40,688 bases of DNA from Acidocella sp. (lineage in GTDB: Bacteria; Pseudomonadota; Alphaproteobacteria; Acetobacterales; Acetobacteraceae): assembly GCA_027451225.1 (NCBI GenBank), contig DAIDJU010000010.1:1-40688 (forward strand), given 5' to 3'. A model generated the notes under the pieces. It saw only the letters and a program-made list of their open reading frames with translations, made no database searches and was not told the DNA's origin. This document shows, one piece after another, positions 21,343-31,573 of this stretch. A program made the translations under genes and the position numbers. Numbering within the stretch: position 1 is the stretch's first letter; every line of letters starts with the position of its first letter.

Positions 21343-23277
21343 TTACCCGGCGCGGTTGCTAACCAGTTCCGTCACCACGCCCGGGTCGGCCAGGGTCGAG
21401 GTGTCGCCCAGGCTGTCCGTCTCGTTGGCGGCGATCTTGCGCAGGATGCGGCGCATGATCTTGCCCGAGCGGGTCTTGGGCAGGCCCGGCGCCCACTGGA
21501 TCACATCCGGCGCCGCGATCGGCCCGATCTCCTTGCGCACCCAGGCGATCAGTTCCTTACGCAGCGCCTCGGTCGGCTCCACATCCGCCACCAGCGTCAC
21601 ATAGGCGTAAATGCCCTGGCCCTTGATGTCGTGCGGGAAGCCCACCACGGCGGCCTCGGCCACGGCCTCATGCGCCACCAGCGCGGACTCGACCTCCGCC
21701 GTGCCCATGCGATGGCCGGAGACGTTGATCACATCGTCCACGCGGCCGGTGATCCAGTAATAGCCATCGGCATCGCGGCGCGCGCCATCGCCCGTGAAGT
21801 ACAGCCCCTTGAAGGTGGAGAAGTACGTCTGCACGAAACGGGGATGGTCGCCATACACGGTGCGCATCTGGCCGGGCCAGCTATCGGCGATGCAGAGATT
21901 GCCCTCCGTCTCGCCATTCAGCTCCTTGCCCTCACCATCCACCAGCACCGGGCGCACGCCGGGCAGCGGCAGCGTGGCCGAGCCGGGCTTGAGCGCCGTG
22001 GCGCCGGGCAACGGGGAGATGAGGATGCCGCCGGTTTCCGTCTGCCACCACGTATCCACGATCGGGCAGCGATGCTCGCCGACCACGCGGTCATACCAGT
22101 GCCAGGCCTCGGGGTTGATCGGCTCGCCCACCGAACCCAGAATACGCAGGGATTTGCGAGAGGTCTTCTTCACCGGCTCCTCGCCGTCGCGCATCAAAGA
22201 GCGGATAGCCGTGGGGGCGGTGTAGAAGATGTTGACCTTGTGCTTGTCCACCACTTCCCAGAAGCGCGAGGTGGTGGGGTAGTTCGGCACGCCCTCGAAC
22301 ATCAGCGTCGTCGCGCCGTTGGCCAGCGGGCCGTACACAATATAGGTGTGGCCGGTCACCCACCCCACATCAGCGGTGCACCAGTAAATCTCGCCGGGGT
22401 GGTAGTCGAACACATATTGATGCGTGAAGCTCGCCCACACCATGTAGCCGCCGGTGGTGTGCAGCACGCCCTTCGGCTTGCCGGTGGAGCCGGAGGTATA
22501 AAGAATGAACAGCGGATCCTCGGCGTTCATCTCCACCGGGGTGTGCTTGGGCGAGGCCGCTTCCGTCACCACGTGGTACCACACGTCGCGCCCGTGCTGC
22601 ATGTCCACCTTGCCGCCGGTGAGTTGGGCGACGATCACGGTCTTCACGCTCGGGCAGGTTTTCAGCGCCTCGTCGGCATTGGCTTTCAGCGCCACCTTGC
22701 GCCCGCCGCGGCGGCCTTCATCGGCGGTGATCAGCGCGACGGAGTTGCAGTCCTGAATACGGTTGGCGAGGCTGTCCGGCGAGAAGCCGCCGAACACCAC
22801 GGAGTGAACGGCCCCGATGCGCGCGCAGGCGAGCAGCGCCACGGCGGCCTCCACCACCATCGGCAGGTAAACGGTAACGACATCGCCCTTCTTCACACCC
22901 TGGGCGGTAAGCGCATTGGCCAGGCGGCAGACCTTCTCGTGCAGTTCACGATAGGTCACCTTGGTGGACATCTCCGGGTCGTCGCCCTCCCAGATGATCG
23001 CCACCTGATCGCCGCGCTCGGCCAGATGCCGGTCCAGGCAGTTGGCGCTCGCGTTCAGCGTGCCGTCCTCGAACCATTTGATCGAGACATCGCCATGAAA
23101 GGAGGTGTTCTTGATCTTGGTGGGGAACTTGATCCAGTCGATGCGCTTGGCTTCCTGGGCCCAGAACGCCTCCGGCTCGGCCACCGCCTGCGCCGCCATC
23201 AGGCTGTATTTCTCGGGGGAGATGAGCGCATGAGCGGCGATTTCCGCCTTGATGGGCACGATATCGGCGTCGGACAT
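21343..23277 (-). CDS. acs: Acetyl-CoA synthetase
   Basis: [67 protein letters not shown]. Confidence 0.96.
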   Translation of the reverse strand: MSDADIVPIKAEIAAHALISPEKYSLMAAQAVAEPEAFWAQEAKRIDWIKFPTKIKNTSFHGDVSIKWFEDGTLNASANCLDRHLAERGDQVAIIWEGDDPEMSTKVTYRELHEKVCRLANALTAQGVKKGDVVTVYLPMVVEAAVALLACARIGAVHSVVFGGFSPDSLANRIQDCNSVALITADEGRRGGRKVALKANADEALKTCPSVKTVIVAQLTGGKVDMQHGRDVWYHVVTEAASPKHTPVEMNAEDPLFILYTSGSTGKPKGVLHTTGGYMVWASFTHQYVFDYHPGEIYWCTADVGWVTGHTYIVYGPLANGATTLMFEGVPNYPTTSRFWEVVDKHKVNIFYTAPTAIRSLMRDGEEPVKKTSRKSLRILGSVGEPINPEAWHWYDRVVGEHRCPIVDTWWQTETGGILISPLPGATALKPGSATLPLPGVRPVLVDGEGKELNGETEGNLCIADSWPGQMRTVYGDHPRFVQTYFSTFKGLYFTGDGARRDADGYYWITGRVDDVINVSGHRMGTAEVESALVAHEAVAEAAVVGFPHDIKGQGIYAYVTLVADVEPTEALRKELIAWVRKEIGPIAAPDVIQWAPGLPKTRSGKIMRRILRKIAANETDSLGDTSTLADPGVVTELVSNRAG

Positions 23278-23619
23278 TTTTACCTCCGTTATGGTTCTTA
23301 GCTGTATTTGAGTATGTCAAATCTTCTGCGAAACCAAAAGAGTGGTTTAATCTGAAACAATCATGTTCCATTTAAAAACGCCCAAATTTGTTGCGCTTAT
23401 GTGAACACCCTTTCCGCACCGCAGCAAAACCCGGCCGTAAGACGAACAAATCGTTGACAGTGCCTCATCTTTCTGTGCCAATTTTAAGCTGCAATCGACT
23501 GCGGCTTGACTTGAATACGCGCTCCCGGTGACCGGACGCAGGCAAGACGGGCACAACCCGGTTGTCCTCCTGGCTGGCACGCCCGGAGGCAATTTTTATG
23601 AGGAGCGACGAGGACGTAA

Positions 23620-23822
23620 TGGCTACCGGTACCGTCAAGTGGTTCAACACCACCAAAGGCTTTGGCTTCATCGTGCCGCAGGATGGCGGCAAGGATGTTT
23701 TCGTGCATATCACCGCAGTGCAGGCGGCTGGCCTGCGCGGGCTGAACGAGGGGCAGAAGATCTCCTACGAAATCGCCATGGAGCGGGGCAAGGCAGCCGC
23801 CATCAACCTCAAGGCGGTCTAA
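23620..23822 (+). CDS. Cold-shock protein (CspA family)
   Basis: [39 protein letters not shown]... with RNP1/RNP2. Confidence 0.95.
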
Positions 23823-23851
23823 CGGACCGGCAAAATCAGCAAAAACACGGC

Positions 23852-23880
23852 AACGGGGCAGGCTTTGCCCCGTTGTTTTC
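23852..23880 (+). terminator. Rho-independent terminator after the cold-shock gene
   Basis: AACGGGGCA-GGCTT-TGCCCCGTT followed by GTTTTC. Confidence 0.8.
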
Positions 23881-24009
23881 GTTTGCCTTCGCATCGCTTC
23901 CCCGCTAGCCTTACCATTACGTCCGGTAACTGCATCATAACCACGGGCGCACGGGGGCTGCGCTGGTCTTTGAACCGGCTTACCCCGGCATAAAAAGACG
24001 AGGAAACGA

Positions 24010-25674
24010 ATGACGGATTTCAGCGCGCAGTATATGGCGCTCAGCTTCACGCCCACGGCCGCGGGCGACATGCTGGACGCCGCAGTGCAGCAATTCAGCC
24101 AGAAATACGCAATCGATTTTCTGGGCCGGCGCTATAAATACGCCGAGATCGGCGCGCTTGCCAATCGCGCCGCCGCGGGCTTGCAGAAACTGGGCGTGAC
24201 CAAGGGCGTGAAGGTGGGGCTCTGCCTGCCCAACACGCCTTATTCCATCATCATGTATTACGCCGTGCTCAAGGCCGGCGGCACGGTGGTGAATTTCAAT
24301 CCGCTCTACACCGCGCACGAAATGGAAACGATGGTGCACGATTGCGGAGTGGACATCATGGTCTCGCTCGATGTGCCGCCAATCCACGAGAAGATCAGCC
24401 AACTCGTCTCTAAGGGGCTGGTCAGGCGCGTGGTCGTCTGCCGCTTGGCCGAGGCGCTGCCTCCACTCAAAGGCTTGGCGCTGCGGCTGTTCCGCCGCAA
24501 GGATCTGGCCCAAGTGCCGCCCCATGCGCCCTATGTCGAATTCGCGCAGCTGCTGAAGGGTCCGGCCTGGCCCGGTCCGGTGGTTATCGACCCGGAACAC
24601 GACATCGCGGTGCTGCAATTCACCGGCGGCACCACCGGCACGCCCAAGGCGGCCATGCTTACGCACGCCAATGTCACCGTAAACGTGCAGCAGGTGGCGG
24701 CGGCGATGCCGAAACTTGAATACGGCGCCGAGCGCGTGCTGGGCATGCTGCCGTTCTTCCATGTCTTCGCCATGACGGCGGTGATGAATCTCGGCCTGAC
24801 CATCGGGGCCGAGTTGCTGCTGCTGCCAAAGCCCGACCCGAAGCAGCTGATGCACACCATCTACACGCGCAAACCCACCATCCTGCCCGGCGTGCCCACG
24901 CTCTTCACCGCCATCAGCAACGCCGCCGAAAAGGCCGGGCGCACCGATCTCAGCTTCATCAAATTCTGCGTCTCCGGCGGCGCGCCGCTCTCGGTGGAGG
25001 TGATGGAGCGCTTCGAACGGTTTTCCCAGAGCCGCATTCTGGAAGGCTACGGGCTGAGCGAGACATCGCCGGTACTCACCCTCTCGCGCGAGGCGCTGGT
25101 GAAGCCTGGCAGCGTCGGCCCGGCTCTGCCCGGCACCATTATGGAAATCCACGATCCGGCCCACCCCGAGACGGTGCTGCCCCAGGGGGCGCGCGGTGAG
25201 ATCTGCGTGCGCGGGCCGCAGGTCATGCGCGGCTACTACAACAAACCCGAAGAAACCGCCTACGTGTTTACCAACGGCATGCTCCGCACCGGGGATATCG
25301 GCTATCTCGATGAGGATGGCTATCTCTTCATCGTGGACCGCATCAAGGACGTGATCCTCTGCGGCGGGTTCAACGTGTATCCGCGCGTCATCGAGGAAGC
25401 CGCCTACCAGCACCCGGCGGTGCAGGACGCCATCGCCATCGGCATCCCCGATGCTTATCGCGGCCAGAGCCCCAAGCTTTATGTCGCGCTGCGGCCGGGC
25501 ATGGAGGCCACGGGGGAGGAGATCCTCGCCTTCCTGCGCGGCCGGCTGAACCCGATCGAGATCCCCAAATCGGTTGAAATCCGCGCCAACCTACCCAAGA
25601 CCATGGTGGGCAAACTCTCCAAAAAGGAGCTGGTGGCGGAGGAGGCCGCGAAGGCGCGAAACGGCGCGGCTTGA
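24010..25674 (+). CDS. Long-chain fatty acid-CoA ligase (FadD-like)
   Basis: ANL motifs FTGGTTGTPKAAMLTHANV, GYGLSETSPV, GDIGYLDEDGYLFIVDRIKDVILCGGFNVYPRVIEE, PKTMVGKLSKKEL. Confidence 0.93.
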   Translation: MTDFSAQYMALSFTPTAAGDMLDAAVQQFSQKYAIDFLGRRYKYAEIGALANRAAAGLQKLGVTKGVKVGLCLPNTPYSIIMYYAVLKAGGTVVNFNPLYTAHEMETMVHDCGVDIMVSLDVPPIHEKISQLVSKGLVRRVVVCRLAEALPPLKGLALRLFRRKDLAQVPPHAPYVEFAQLLKGPAWPGPVVIDPEHDIAVLQFTGGTTGTPKAAMLTHANVTVNVQQVAAAMPKLEYGAERVLGMLPFFHVFAMTAVMNLGLTIGAELLLLPKPDPKQLMHTIYTRKPTILPGVPTLFTAISNAAEKAGRTDLSFIKFCVSGGAPLSVEVMERFERFSQSRILEGYGLSETSPVLTLSREALVKPGSVGPALPGTIMEIHDPAHPETVLPQGARGEICVRGPQVMRGYYNKPEETAYVFTNGMLRTGDIGYLDEDGYLFIVDRIKDVILCGGFNVYPRVIEEAAYQHPAVQDAIAIGIPDAYRGQSPKLYVALRPGMEATGEEILAFLRGRLNPIEIPKSVEIRANLPKTMVGKLSKKELVAEEAAKARNGAA

Positions 25675-25754
25675 TCTCGGTCAATTGGCGGTGCGGGCGG
25701 CGGGATTATAGGTTGCGGTTATAAGGGGCGCCTGCCCCCGACGGGAGATAGATC

Positions 25755-28151
25755 TTGTCCGACACCAGCCACCCTGCCCCTCTGCCACCGGAGCGCCTGC
25801 GCCGCACCGCGGATTTCGCCAGCCTCACCTTCCAGTCCACTGCCGAACTGACGCCGTTCGACGGCTTCACCGGCCAGGAGCGCGCCCTGGGGGCGGTGCG
25901 GCTGGGAAGCGCCATCGACAAGCCCGGCTATAACCTGTTCGCCATCGGCCAGCCGGGCCTGGCCATGCAGCAGGCGGTGGAGATCATGCTGCGCGAAGCC
26001 TCCGCCGCGCGCGAGGCCCCGCCAGACTGGGTGTACGTGAACAACTTCACCGAGCCGCACAAGCCCATGGCGGTCCGCCTGCCCGCCGGGCGCGCGGTGA
26101 AATTCAGCACCGCCTTGCGCGAGTTGATCGACGACCTGAAAGCCGCCCTGCCGGCCGCGTTCGAGAGCGAGGAATACCAGAAGCGCCGCGGCGCGCTGGA
26201 TGAGACATTCCAGAAAAAGCAAGCAGAGGCCTTCAAGGAATTAAACGGAAAGGCGGCGGAGCGCGGGCTGGTGCTGCTGCGCACGCCGCTTGGCTTCGCC
26301 TTTGCGCCCGCGAAGAATGGGCAGGTCGTCTCGCCGGATGAATTCCACGGCTGGGATGAAGCCGCGCGGCTGAAGGCGCAAGACTCCATCCACGAGATGG
26401 AGAAGGAACTCGAACACATCATGCAGCAGATGCCCGCCTGGGAGAAGGCGCGGCGCGATGAACTCCGCAAACTCAACCGCGACACCGCCAACTTCGCCGT
26501 CGGCAGGTTGATCGACGAGACCAAGGCCAAGTTCTCCGACCTGCCGCAGGTGCAGGCGCATTTCGAGGCCGTGCGCCGCGATCTGGTCGAGAATGTCGGC
26601 ATGTTCGTCGGCAAGAGCGAGGGCGAGGAAGGCCCCGCACCAAGCGCGCCGCCCGGCGGGCCGTTCGACCGTTACGAGGTCAACGTGTTCGTCGCCAACG
26701 ACCCCGCCAATCGCGGCGTGCCGATCGTGCATGAGCTGCATCCGACACTCGGAAACCTTACAGGGCGCATCGAGTATCTTTCCATGCAGGGCGCGCTGGT
26801 CACCAATTTCCGGCTGATCAAGCCCGGCGCGCTGCACCGCGCCAATGGCGGCTACCTGCTGCTGGATGTGCGCGCCTTGCTCACCGAGCCGTTCAGCTGG
26901 ACGGCGCTGAAACGCGTGCTCAAACGCGGCGAGATCGTCATCGAGGACGCCAGCCATTTCCTCGGCCTTGGCAGCACGGTCACGCTGGAGCCAGACCCGG
27001 TGCCGCTCGACCTCAAGATCGTGCTGTTCGGCGAGCGCATCCTCTACTACCTGCTCGCGCAATACGACCCCGAGCTTGGCGAACACTTCAAAATTCTGGC
27101 TGATTTCGAGGATGATTTCGAACGCTCCGCCAAAAATGAAGCTTCTTACGCCAAGCTCGTCGCCGCCATGGCGATGCAGGACAAGCTGCGCCCGCTACAG
27201 CGCGAGGCCGTGGGGCTGGTGATCGAACAGGCCGCCCGCCTCGCCGACGATTCCGGGAAGCTGACGCTGGTGACAGACCAGATCCGCAACCTGATCGTCG
27301 AGGCCGACCATTGGGCGGCGCAATCCTCGCGCAAGCAGATCGAGCGGCAGGACGTGCAATACGCGCTGGACCAGCAGATCTGGCGCGCCTCGCGCATCCG
27401 CGACCGCGACCGCGAGATGATCCTCGACAATGTCGCGCTCATCGAAACCACCGGCCAGCATGTCGGGCAGATCAACGGGCTGAGCGTGATGGAGCTGGGC
27501 GGGTTCCGCTTCGGCCGGCCCACGCGCATCACCTGCCGCGTGCGCCCTGGGGCGGGCAGCGTTATCGACATTGAGCGCGAGGTGAAACTCGGCGGGCCGA
27601 TCCATTCCAAGGGCGTGCTCATCCTCTCCGGCTTCCTCGCCGGGCGCTACGCGCTGGACGCGCCAATGTCCCTCTTCGCCAGCCTGGTGTTCGAGCAATC
27701 CTACGGCGGGGTGGAGGGCGACAGCGCCTCCTCCGCCGAGTTGTACGCCCTGCTCTCCGCCCTGGCCGAAGCCCCGCTGCGCCAGGACATCGCGGTCACG
27801 GGCTCGATCAACCAGCATGGCGAGATCCAGGCCATTGGCGGGGTGAACGAAAAGATCGAGGGCTTTTTCGAGATCTGCCGCCAGCGCGGGCTTACCGGCA
27901 CGCAAGGTGTCGCCATCCCGGCCTCCAACGTGCGCCACCTGATGCTGCGGCAAGAGGTGGTGGACGCCTGCAAGGCCGGGCAATTCGCCATCTACCCCAT
28001 TGCCACGGCGGATGAGGGCATCGCCCTGCTCACGGGCCTGACCGCCGAGGCGCTGAACGCCAAGGTGGAACAACGGCTGAAGGACTTCGCCAAGATCCGC
28101 CAGCACTTCGGCGAAAGCGAGGCCAAACTCAAGCCGGACGAGACGCCATGA
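25755..28151 (+). CDS. Lon-family (S16) protease with AAA-like N-terminal region
   Basis: C-terminal Ser-Lys Lon protease: EGDSASSAELYALLSALAEAPLRQDIAVTGSINQHGEIQAIGGVNEKIEGFFEICRQRGL; N-terminus TPFDGFTGQERALGAVRLGSAIDKPGYNLFAIGQPG. Confidence 0.9.
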   Translation: MSDTSHPAPLPPERLRRTADFASLTFQSTAELTPFDGFTGQERALGAVRLGSAIDKPGYNLFAIGQPGLAMQQAVEIMLREASAAREAPPDWVYVNNFTEPHKPMAVRLPAGRAVKFSTALRELIDDLKAALPAAFESEEYQKRRGALDETFQKKQAEAFKELNGKAAERGLVLLRTPLGFAFAPAKNGQVVSPDEFHGWDEAARLKAQDSIHEMEKELEHIMQQMPAWEKARRDELRKLNRDTANFAVGRLIDETKAKFSDLPQVQAHFEAVRRDLVENVGMFVGKSEGEEGPAPSAPPGGPFDRYEVNVFVANDPANRGVPIVHELHPTLGNLTGRIEYLSMQGALVTNFRLIKPGALHRANGGYLLLDVRALLTEPFSWTALKRVLKRGEIVIEDASHFLGLGSTVTLEPDPVPLDLKIVLFGERILYYLLAQYDPELGEHFKILADFEDDFERSAKNEASYAKLVAAMAMQDKLRPLQREAVGLVIEQAARLADDSGKLTLVTDQIRNLIVEADHWAAQSSRKQIERQDVQYALDQQIWRASRIRDRDREMILDNVALIETTGQHVGQINGLSVMELGGFRFGRPTRITCRVRPGAGSVIDIEREVKLGGPIHSKGVLILSGFLAGRYALDAPMSLFASLVFEQSYGGVEGDSASSAELYALLSALAEAPLRQDIAVTGSINQHGEIQAIGGVNEKIEGFFEICRQRGLTGTQGVAIPASNVRHLMLRQEVVDACKAGQFAIYPIATADEGIALLTGLTAEALNAKVEQRLKDFAKIRQHFGESEAKLKPDETP

Positions 28152-28852
28152 CCACGCGATGGAGCTTCAAGCGGGTGGTCATCGACCTGCACCGCAGCGC
28201 CACGGACCAATCCGCCATCGCCCAAGCCAGCGAGCTGGCGGCGGCCATGGGGCTGGAACTGTTTGGCCGCTTCATCCCCTCGCCGGGCCTCGCCAACCTC
28301 GCGCAACTGCCCTTCGCGCGGGAATTCCGCCCGATGGAGCGCGAATGGCGCCCGCTGGACCCGGAGCGCGCGGCGCAGGAGCTGGACCTTGCCGCCGCCG
28401 CCGCGCGCCGGTTGTTCCAGCGCGCGGCCGGGGCGGTGGCGCAGCGTTTCGAGGTCATCGAGAACCAGACCGACGGGTTCCACCCGCAAGAGGACATCGC
28501 GGTGCTGCGCTATGCCGAATGCCTGGAAGCGTCCTGCGCCATGGTGCTGGACGAAGCCCTGCGCAGCGCGGCCGCGGTGCTGATCGTGCCCGGCAACGTC
28601 AAACCCCGGCGCGGTCCGGTGGTCGCCCTGGCTGACTCGCCCGGCGACCCGGCGCTGGATGTCGCCTCCGCCCTGGCCGCCGCCGTGGGCGAAACCGCGC
28701 TGGGCATCGGCATGCGCACCCCCGGCCATGCCCCGCCACCGCCTGAGGGGCGGCTCATCGTCATCACCCGCCACACCCTGCCGGACGACGCCCTGCTGGT
28801 CCTGGCCAGCCATAAGCGCGTGCCGGTGCTGGTGCTGCGTCCCCCCGCCTGA
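28148..28852 (+). CDS. Uncharacterised protein, possibly universal-stress-protein-like
   Basis: MTTRWSFKRVVIDLHRSATDQSAIAQASELAAAMGLELFGRF... resembles a Usp N-terminus; ATGA-type overlap with the Lon gene. Confidence 0.6.
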   Translation: MTTRWSFKRVVIDLHRSATDQSAIAQASELAAAMGLELFGRFIPSPGLANLAQLPFAREFRPMEREWRPLDPERAAQELDLAAAAARRLFQRAAGAVAQRFEVIENQTDGFHPQEDIAVLRYAECLEASCAMVLDEALRSAAAVLIVPGNVKPRRGPVVALADSPGDPALDVASALAAAVGETALGIGMRTPGHAPPPPEGRLIVITRHTLPDDALLVLASHKRVPVLVLRPPA

Positions 28853-28908
28853 GCGCCCCCTGCTCACGATTCTGGCATCATGGCGGGAAAATTGGTATTA
28901 AAGGCGCC

Positions 28909-29190
28909 ATGTCTCGTTATGCACGCCTATTCTGTCTCGCAGCGCTTGCCCTGCCCGTAGCGTCCCCCGCTCTCGCGCAATACGCGGATAGCCCCAGCTC
29001 CGGCGAGGTCTCGCACCAGTTCAGCTCCGGCGCCAACCGCGTCGGCCAGGGCGCAACCCAGATCGGCGAAGGCATCAAGAACGGCGCGATCATGACCTGG
29101 GACGCCATGAAGAACGGCGCGCACGCCTTCGCCAACAGCTTCAACGGGGACCAGTCCAACTCGCCGCATTATAATTCATCGTCGCAATAA
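28909..29190 (+). CDS. Small secreted/periplasmic protein of unknown function
   Basis: Signal peptide MSRYARLFCLAALALPVASPALAQ, then 69 aa. Confidence 0.65.
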   Translation: MSRYARLFCLAALALPVASPALAQYADSPSSGEVSHQFSSGANRVGQGATQIGEGIKNGAIMTWDAMKNGAHAFANSFNGDQSNSPHYNSSSQ

Positions 29191-29207
29191 GTTTCCGGAA
29201 GCGGGCC

Positions 29208-29263
29208 GGGCGGAACCTGTCAATCTTGTAACCCCACAGGCCGCCCCTGCATGACATGCGGGG
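29208..29263 (+). promoter_or_regulatory. Overlapping (mutually exclusive) hairpins upstream of the polyene-type operon
   Basis: Stem 1 GGGCGGaaCCTGT (29208-29220) / ACAGGCCGCCC (29236-29246); stem 2 GCCCCtGCATG (29243-) / CATGCGGGGC; the arms share 29243-29246. Confidence 0.4.
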
Positions 29264-29316
29264 CCGCCCGACAGCCCCTCTGCTTGCAACACCGGGATGA
29301 TCTGCTAGACGTTTCA

Positions 29317-29406
29317 ATGAGACTGGAAGGGTTGCTTGTGGACATTGCTTACGAAAACCGGCTTGCCGCCTATGTGTTTCCGGTAACCGGAGTCTTGGCC
29401 AAATGA
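29317..29406 (+). CDS. Possible 29-aa leader ORF overlapping the ACP start
   Basis: MRLEGLLVDIAYENRLAAYVFPVTGVLAK stop; ends in ATGA overlapping the ACP ATG at 29403. Confidence 0.3.
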   Translation: MRLEGLLVDIAYENRLAAYVFPVTGVLAK

Positions 29407-29681
29407 GCATCAGCAACACCACGCAGACAACCGAAGAAGCCGAACTCGCCCGCCTGATCGTCGAGACCCTGAACCTGGAAGTGACGGCCGAGAGCATCGA
29501 CCCGGAAACCCCGATCTATGGCGAGGGGCTGGGGCTGGATTCGATCGATATGCTGGAGATCGCCCTTGTCGTGTCGCAGCGCTATGGCGTGAAGCTGCGC
29601 GCGGACGATGAAAACAACGTTCAGATCTTCCAATCCCTGCGCAGCCTGAACCGCTTCATCCAGGACCACCGGGGCGCGTAA
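29403..29681 (+). CDS. Acyl carrier protein (aryl-polyene-type cluster)
   Basis: GEGLGLDSIDMLEIALVVSQRYGVKL, phosphopantetheine DSxD motif. Confidence 0.93.
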   Translation: MSISNTTQTTEEAELARLIVETLNLEVTAESIDPETPIYGEGLGLDSIDMLEIALVVSQRYGVKLRADDENNVQIFQSLRSLNRFIQDHRGA

Positions 29682-30251
29682 ATGCGGGCCGAGCCAGCCG
29701 CCCGCCCGCCTGCTCTGGGGCTTATGGCGCTTATCGCCGTCCCGGTCCTGTTCCATCTCATCATCGTCTACACCGCCCACACCCCTCTGGCCTTGCGCTT
29801 CAGCGCCGGGGGGCTGGCCAAGCTGGGCTTCGTCTCGGTGGCGGCGCTGATGCATTGGGGGCTGTATACCAGCCTGCTCGCCACCTTTGGGCTGACTTTG
29901 CGCCCCGGCCATGAGCCGCTCATCACCGGCATGGCGCGGCGCCTGCATGGCGATATCGCGGATGAGCTGGTCCGCTACACCCGCAACGTCACCATCGCCT
30001 GGACGATCTTCTTTGCGATGCAGCTCACCCTGTCCATCACGCTGTTCTGCTTCGCCCCGCTGGTGGTGTGGTCCTTCTTCGTCAATATTCTGGATATCCC
30101 GCTGGTGGTGACGATGTTCGCGGCGGAATACGCCATCCGGCTGCGCTGCCTGAAGAATCCGCCTCGCCATTCCCTGTCCATGATCTTCAATATGGTCGCC
30201 GGTTCCGTGCGCGAGGCGAGGGAGCGTCCGGCCAGGCAGGAAAACTTATGA
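29682..30251 (+). CDS. COG4648-type integral membrane protein of aryl-polyene-type clusters
   Basis: Multiple TMs (LMALIAVPVLFHLIIVYT, TIAWTIFFAMQLTLSITLFCFAPLVVWSFFVNILDIPLVVTMFAAEYAIRLR); located between the ACP and the AMP-ligase. Confidence 0.7.
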   Translation: MRAEPAARPPALGLMALIAVPVLFHLIIVYTAHTPLALRFSAGGLAKLGFVSVAALMHWGLYTSLLATFGLTLRPGHEPLITGMARRLHGDIADELVRYTRNVTIAWTIFFAMQLTLSITLFCFAPLVVWSFFVNILDIPLVVTMFAAEYAIRLRCLKNPPRHSLSMIFNMVAGSVREARERPARQENL

Positions 30252-31573
30252 ATACCCCAACGGCGCATGTTTATTCCGTAACCTCCCACGCGGCGGAGGA
30301 TATCGTCGCCCGGCGCGGCGGCGAAACGCTGAGCGCCGCGCAATTCCAGCGCGACGCGGCCGCCCTGGCGGCGCGGCTCCCCGCACGGCGGCACATCATC
30401 AATCTGTGCACCGACCGTTACCGCTTCATGGTCGGGCTGGCGGCGGCGCTGCTGCGCGGGCAGGTCAGCCTGATGCCCACCGCCAACGTCCCCGAGGCCC
30501 TGCGCGCCTTGGCCGAGGATTACCCGGACCTCTACGCCCTGACCGACACAGGCGAGGCGGTGGTGCCAAGCTTCGCCTATCCGGCGGACCTCTCCGGCGC
30601 GGCGGCGGACATGCCCCTTATCCCCGGCCAACAGCGCGCCGCCGTGCAGTTCACCTCGGGTTCCACTGGCAAGCCCAAGCCGGTGCCCAAATCCTGGTCC
30701 ACGCTGGTGCATAGCGCCCGCACCGCCGGGGCGCGGCTCAATGCCCCGGCCCTGAAGGGGGCCACCATCGTCGGCACCGTGCCGCACCAGCATAGCTACG
30801 GGCTGGAATCCATCGTCATGCTCGCCCTCCAGCATGGGTTCGCGGTGGAAGCCTCCAGCCCGCTCTACCCGGCGGATGTGCGCGCGGCCCTCGAGAGCGC
30901 CCCGCGCCCGCGCATTCTGGTGACCACGCCGGTGCATCTGCGCGCTTTGGTGGCGGAGCCCGAGGGCATGCCGGTGGTGGACCTCATCCTCTCCGCCACC
31001 GCACCGCTGCCCGAGGCGCTGGCCCAGGCCGCCGAGACCTGTCTCGGCGCACCGCTGGTCGAGATCTATGGCTGCACCGAGGCCGGGCAGGCGGCCTCCC
31101 GCCGTTCCACGCAAGAGACGGACTGGCATCTTTTCGACGATATCGACCTGCGCCAGGACGAAACCGGCAACTGGGCCAGCGGCAAGGCGGTGGAAGGCAT
31201 CGCGCCGTTGCAGGATGTGATCGAGCTGACCGGGCCGCGCCATTTCCGCCTGGGGGCGCGGGCTTCGGAGCTGGTGAACATCGCGGGCAAGCGCAGTTCG
31301 CTGCCCTATCTCAACAACCAGCTCCTCTCCATCCCCGGCGTGCAGGACGGCGCCTTTCTGCTCGACGACGACGCCACCGGGCCCGTGCAACGGCTGATGG
31401 CCATGGCCGTGGCGCCCGCCCTCACGCGGGAGGACATCCTGCGCGCCTTGCGCGAGCGCATCGACCCCGCCTTCCTCCCCCGTCCGCTGGTGGTGGTGCA
31501 GTCCCTGCCCCGCAACGCCGTGGGCAAGCTGCCGCGCACCGATTTGCTGCGCCTGCTCGGCCGCACCTCATGA
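30248..31573 (+). CDS. AMP-dependent acyl/aryl-CoA (ACP) ligase
   Basis: ANL A3 motif [48 protein letters not shown]. Confidence 0.88.
   Translation: MNTPTAHVYSVTSHAAEDIVARRGGETLSAAQFQRDAAALAARLPARRHIINLCTDRYRFMVGLAAALLRGQVSLMPTANVPEALRALAEDYPDLYALTDTGEAVVPSFAYPADLSGAAADMPLIPGQQRAAVQFTSGSTGKPKPVPKSWSTLVHSARTAGARLNAPALKGATIVGTVPHQHSYGLESIVMLALQHGFAVEASSPLYPADVRAALESAPRPRILVTTPVHLRALVAEPEGMPVVDLILSATAPLPEALAQAAETCLGAPLVEIYGCTEAGQAASRRSTQETDWHLFDDIDLRQDETGNWASGKAVEGIAPLQDVIELTGPRHFRLGARASELVNIAGKRSSLPYLNNQLLSIPGVQDGAFLLDDDATGPVQRLMAMAVAPALTREDILRALRERIDPAFLPRPLVVVQSLPRNAVGKLPRTDLLRLLGRTS

Noticed and set aside
21631-23301. 556-aa plus-strand ORF over acs
   Set aside because: Antisense shadow of acs.
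23980-25413. 477-aa minus-strand ORF over the FadD-like gene
   Set aside because: Antisense shadow.
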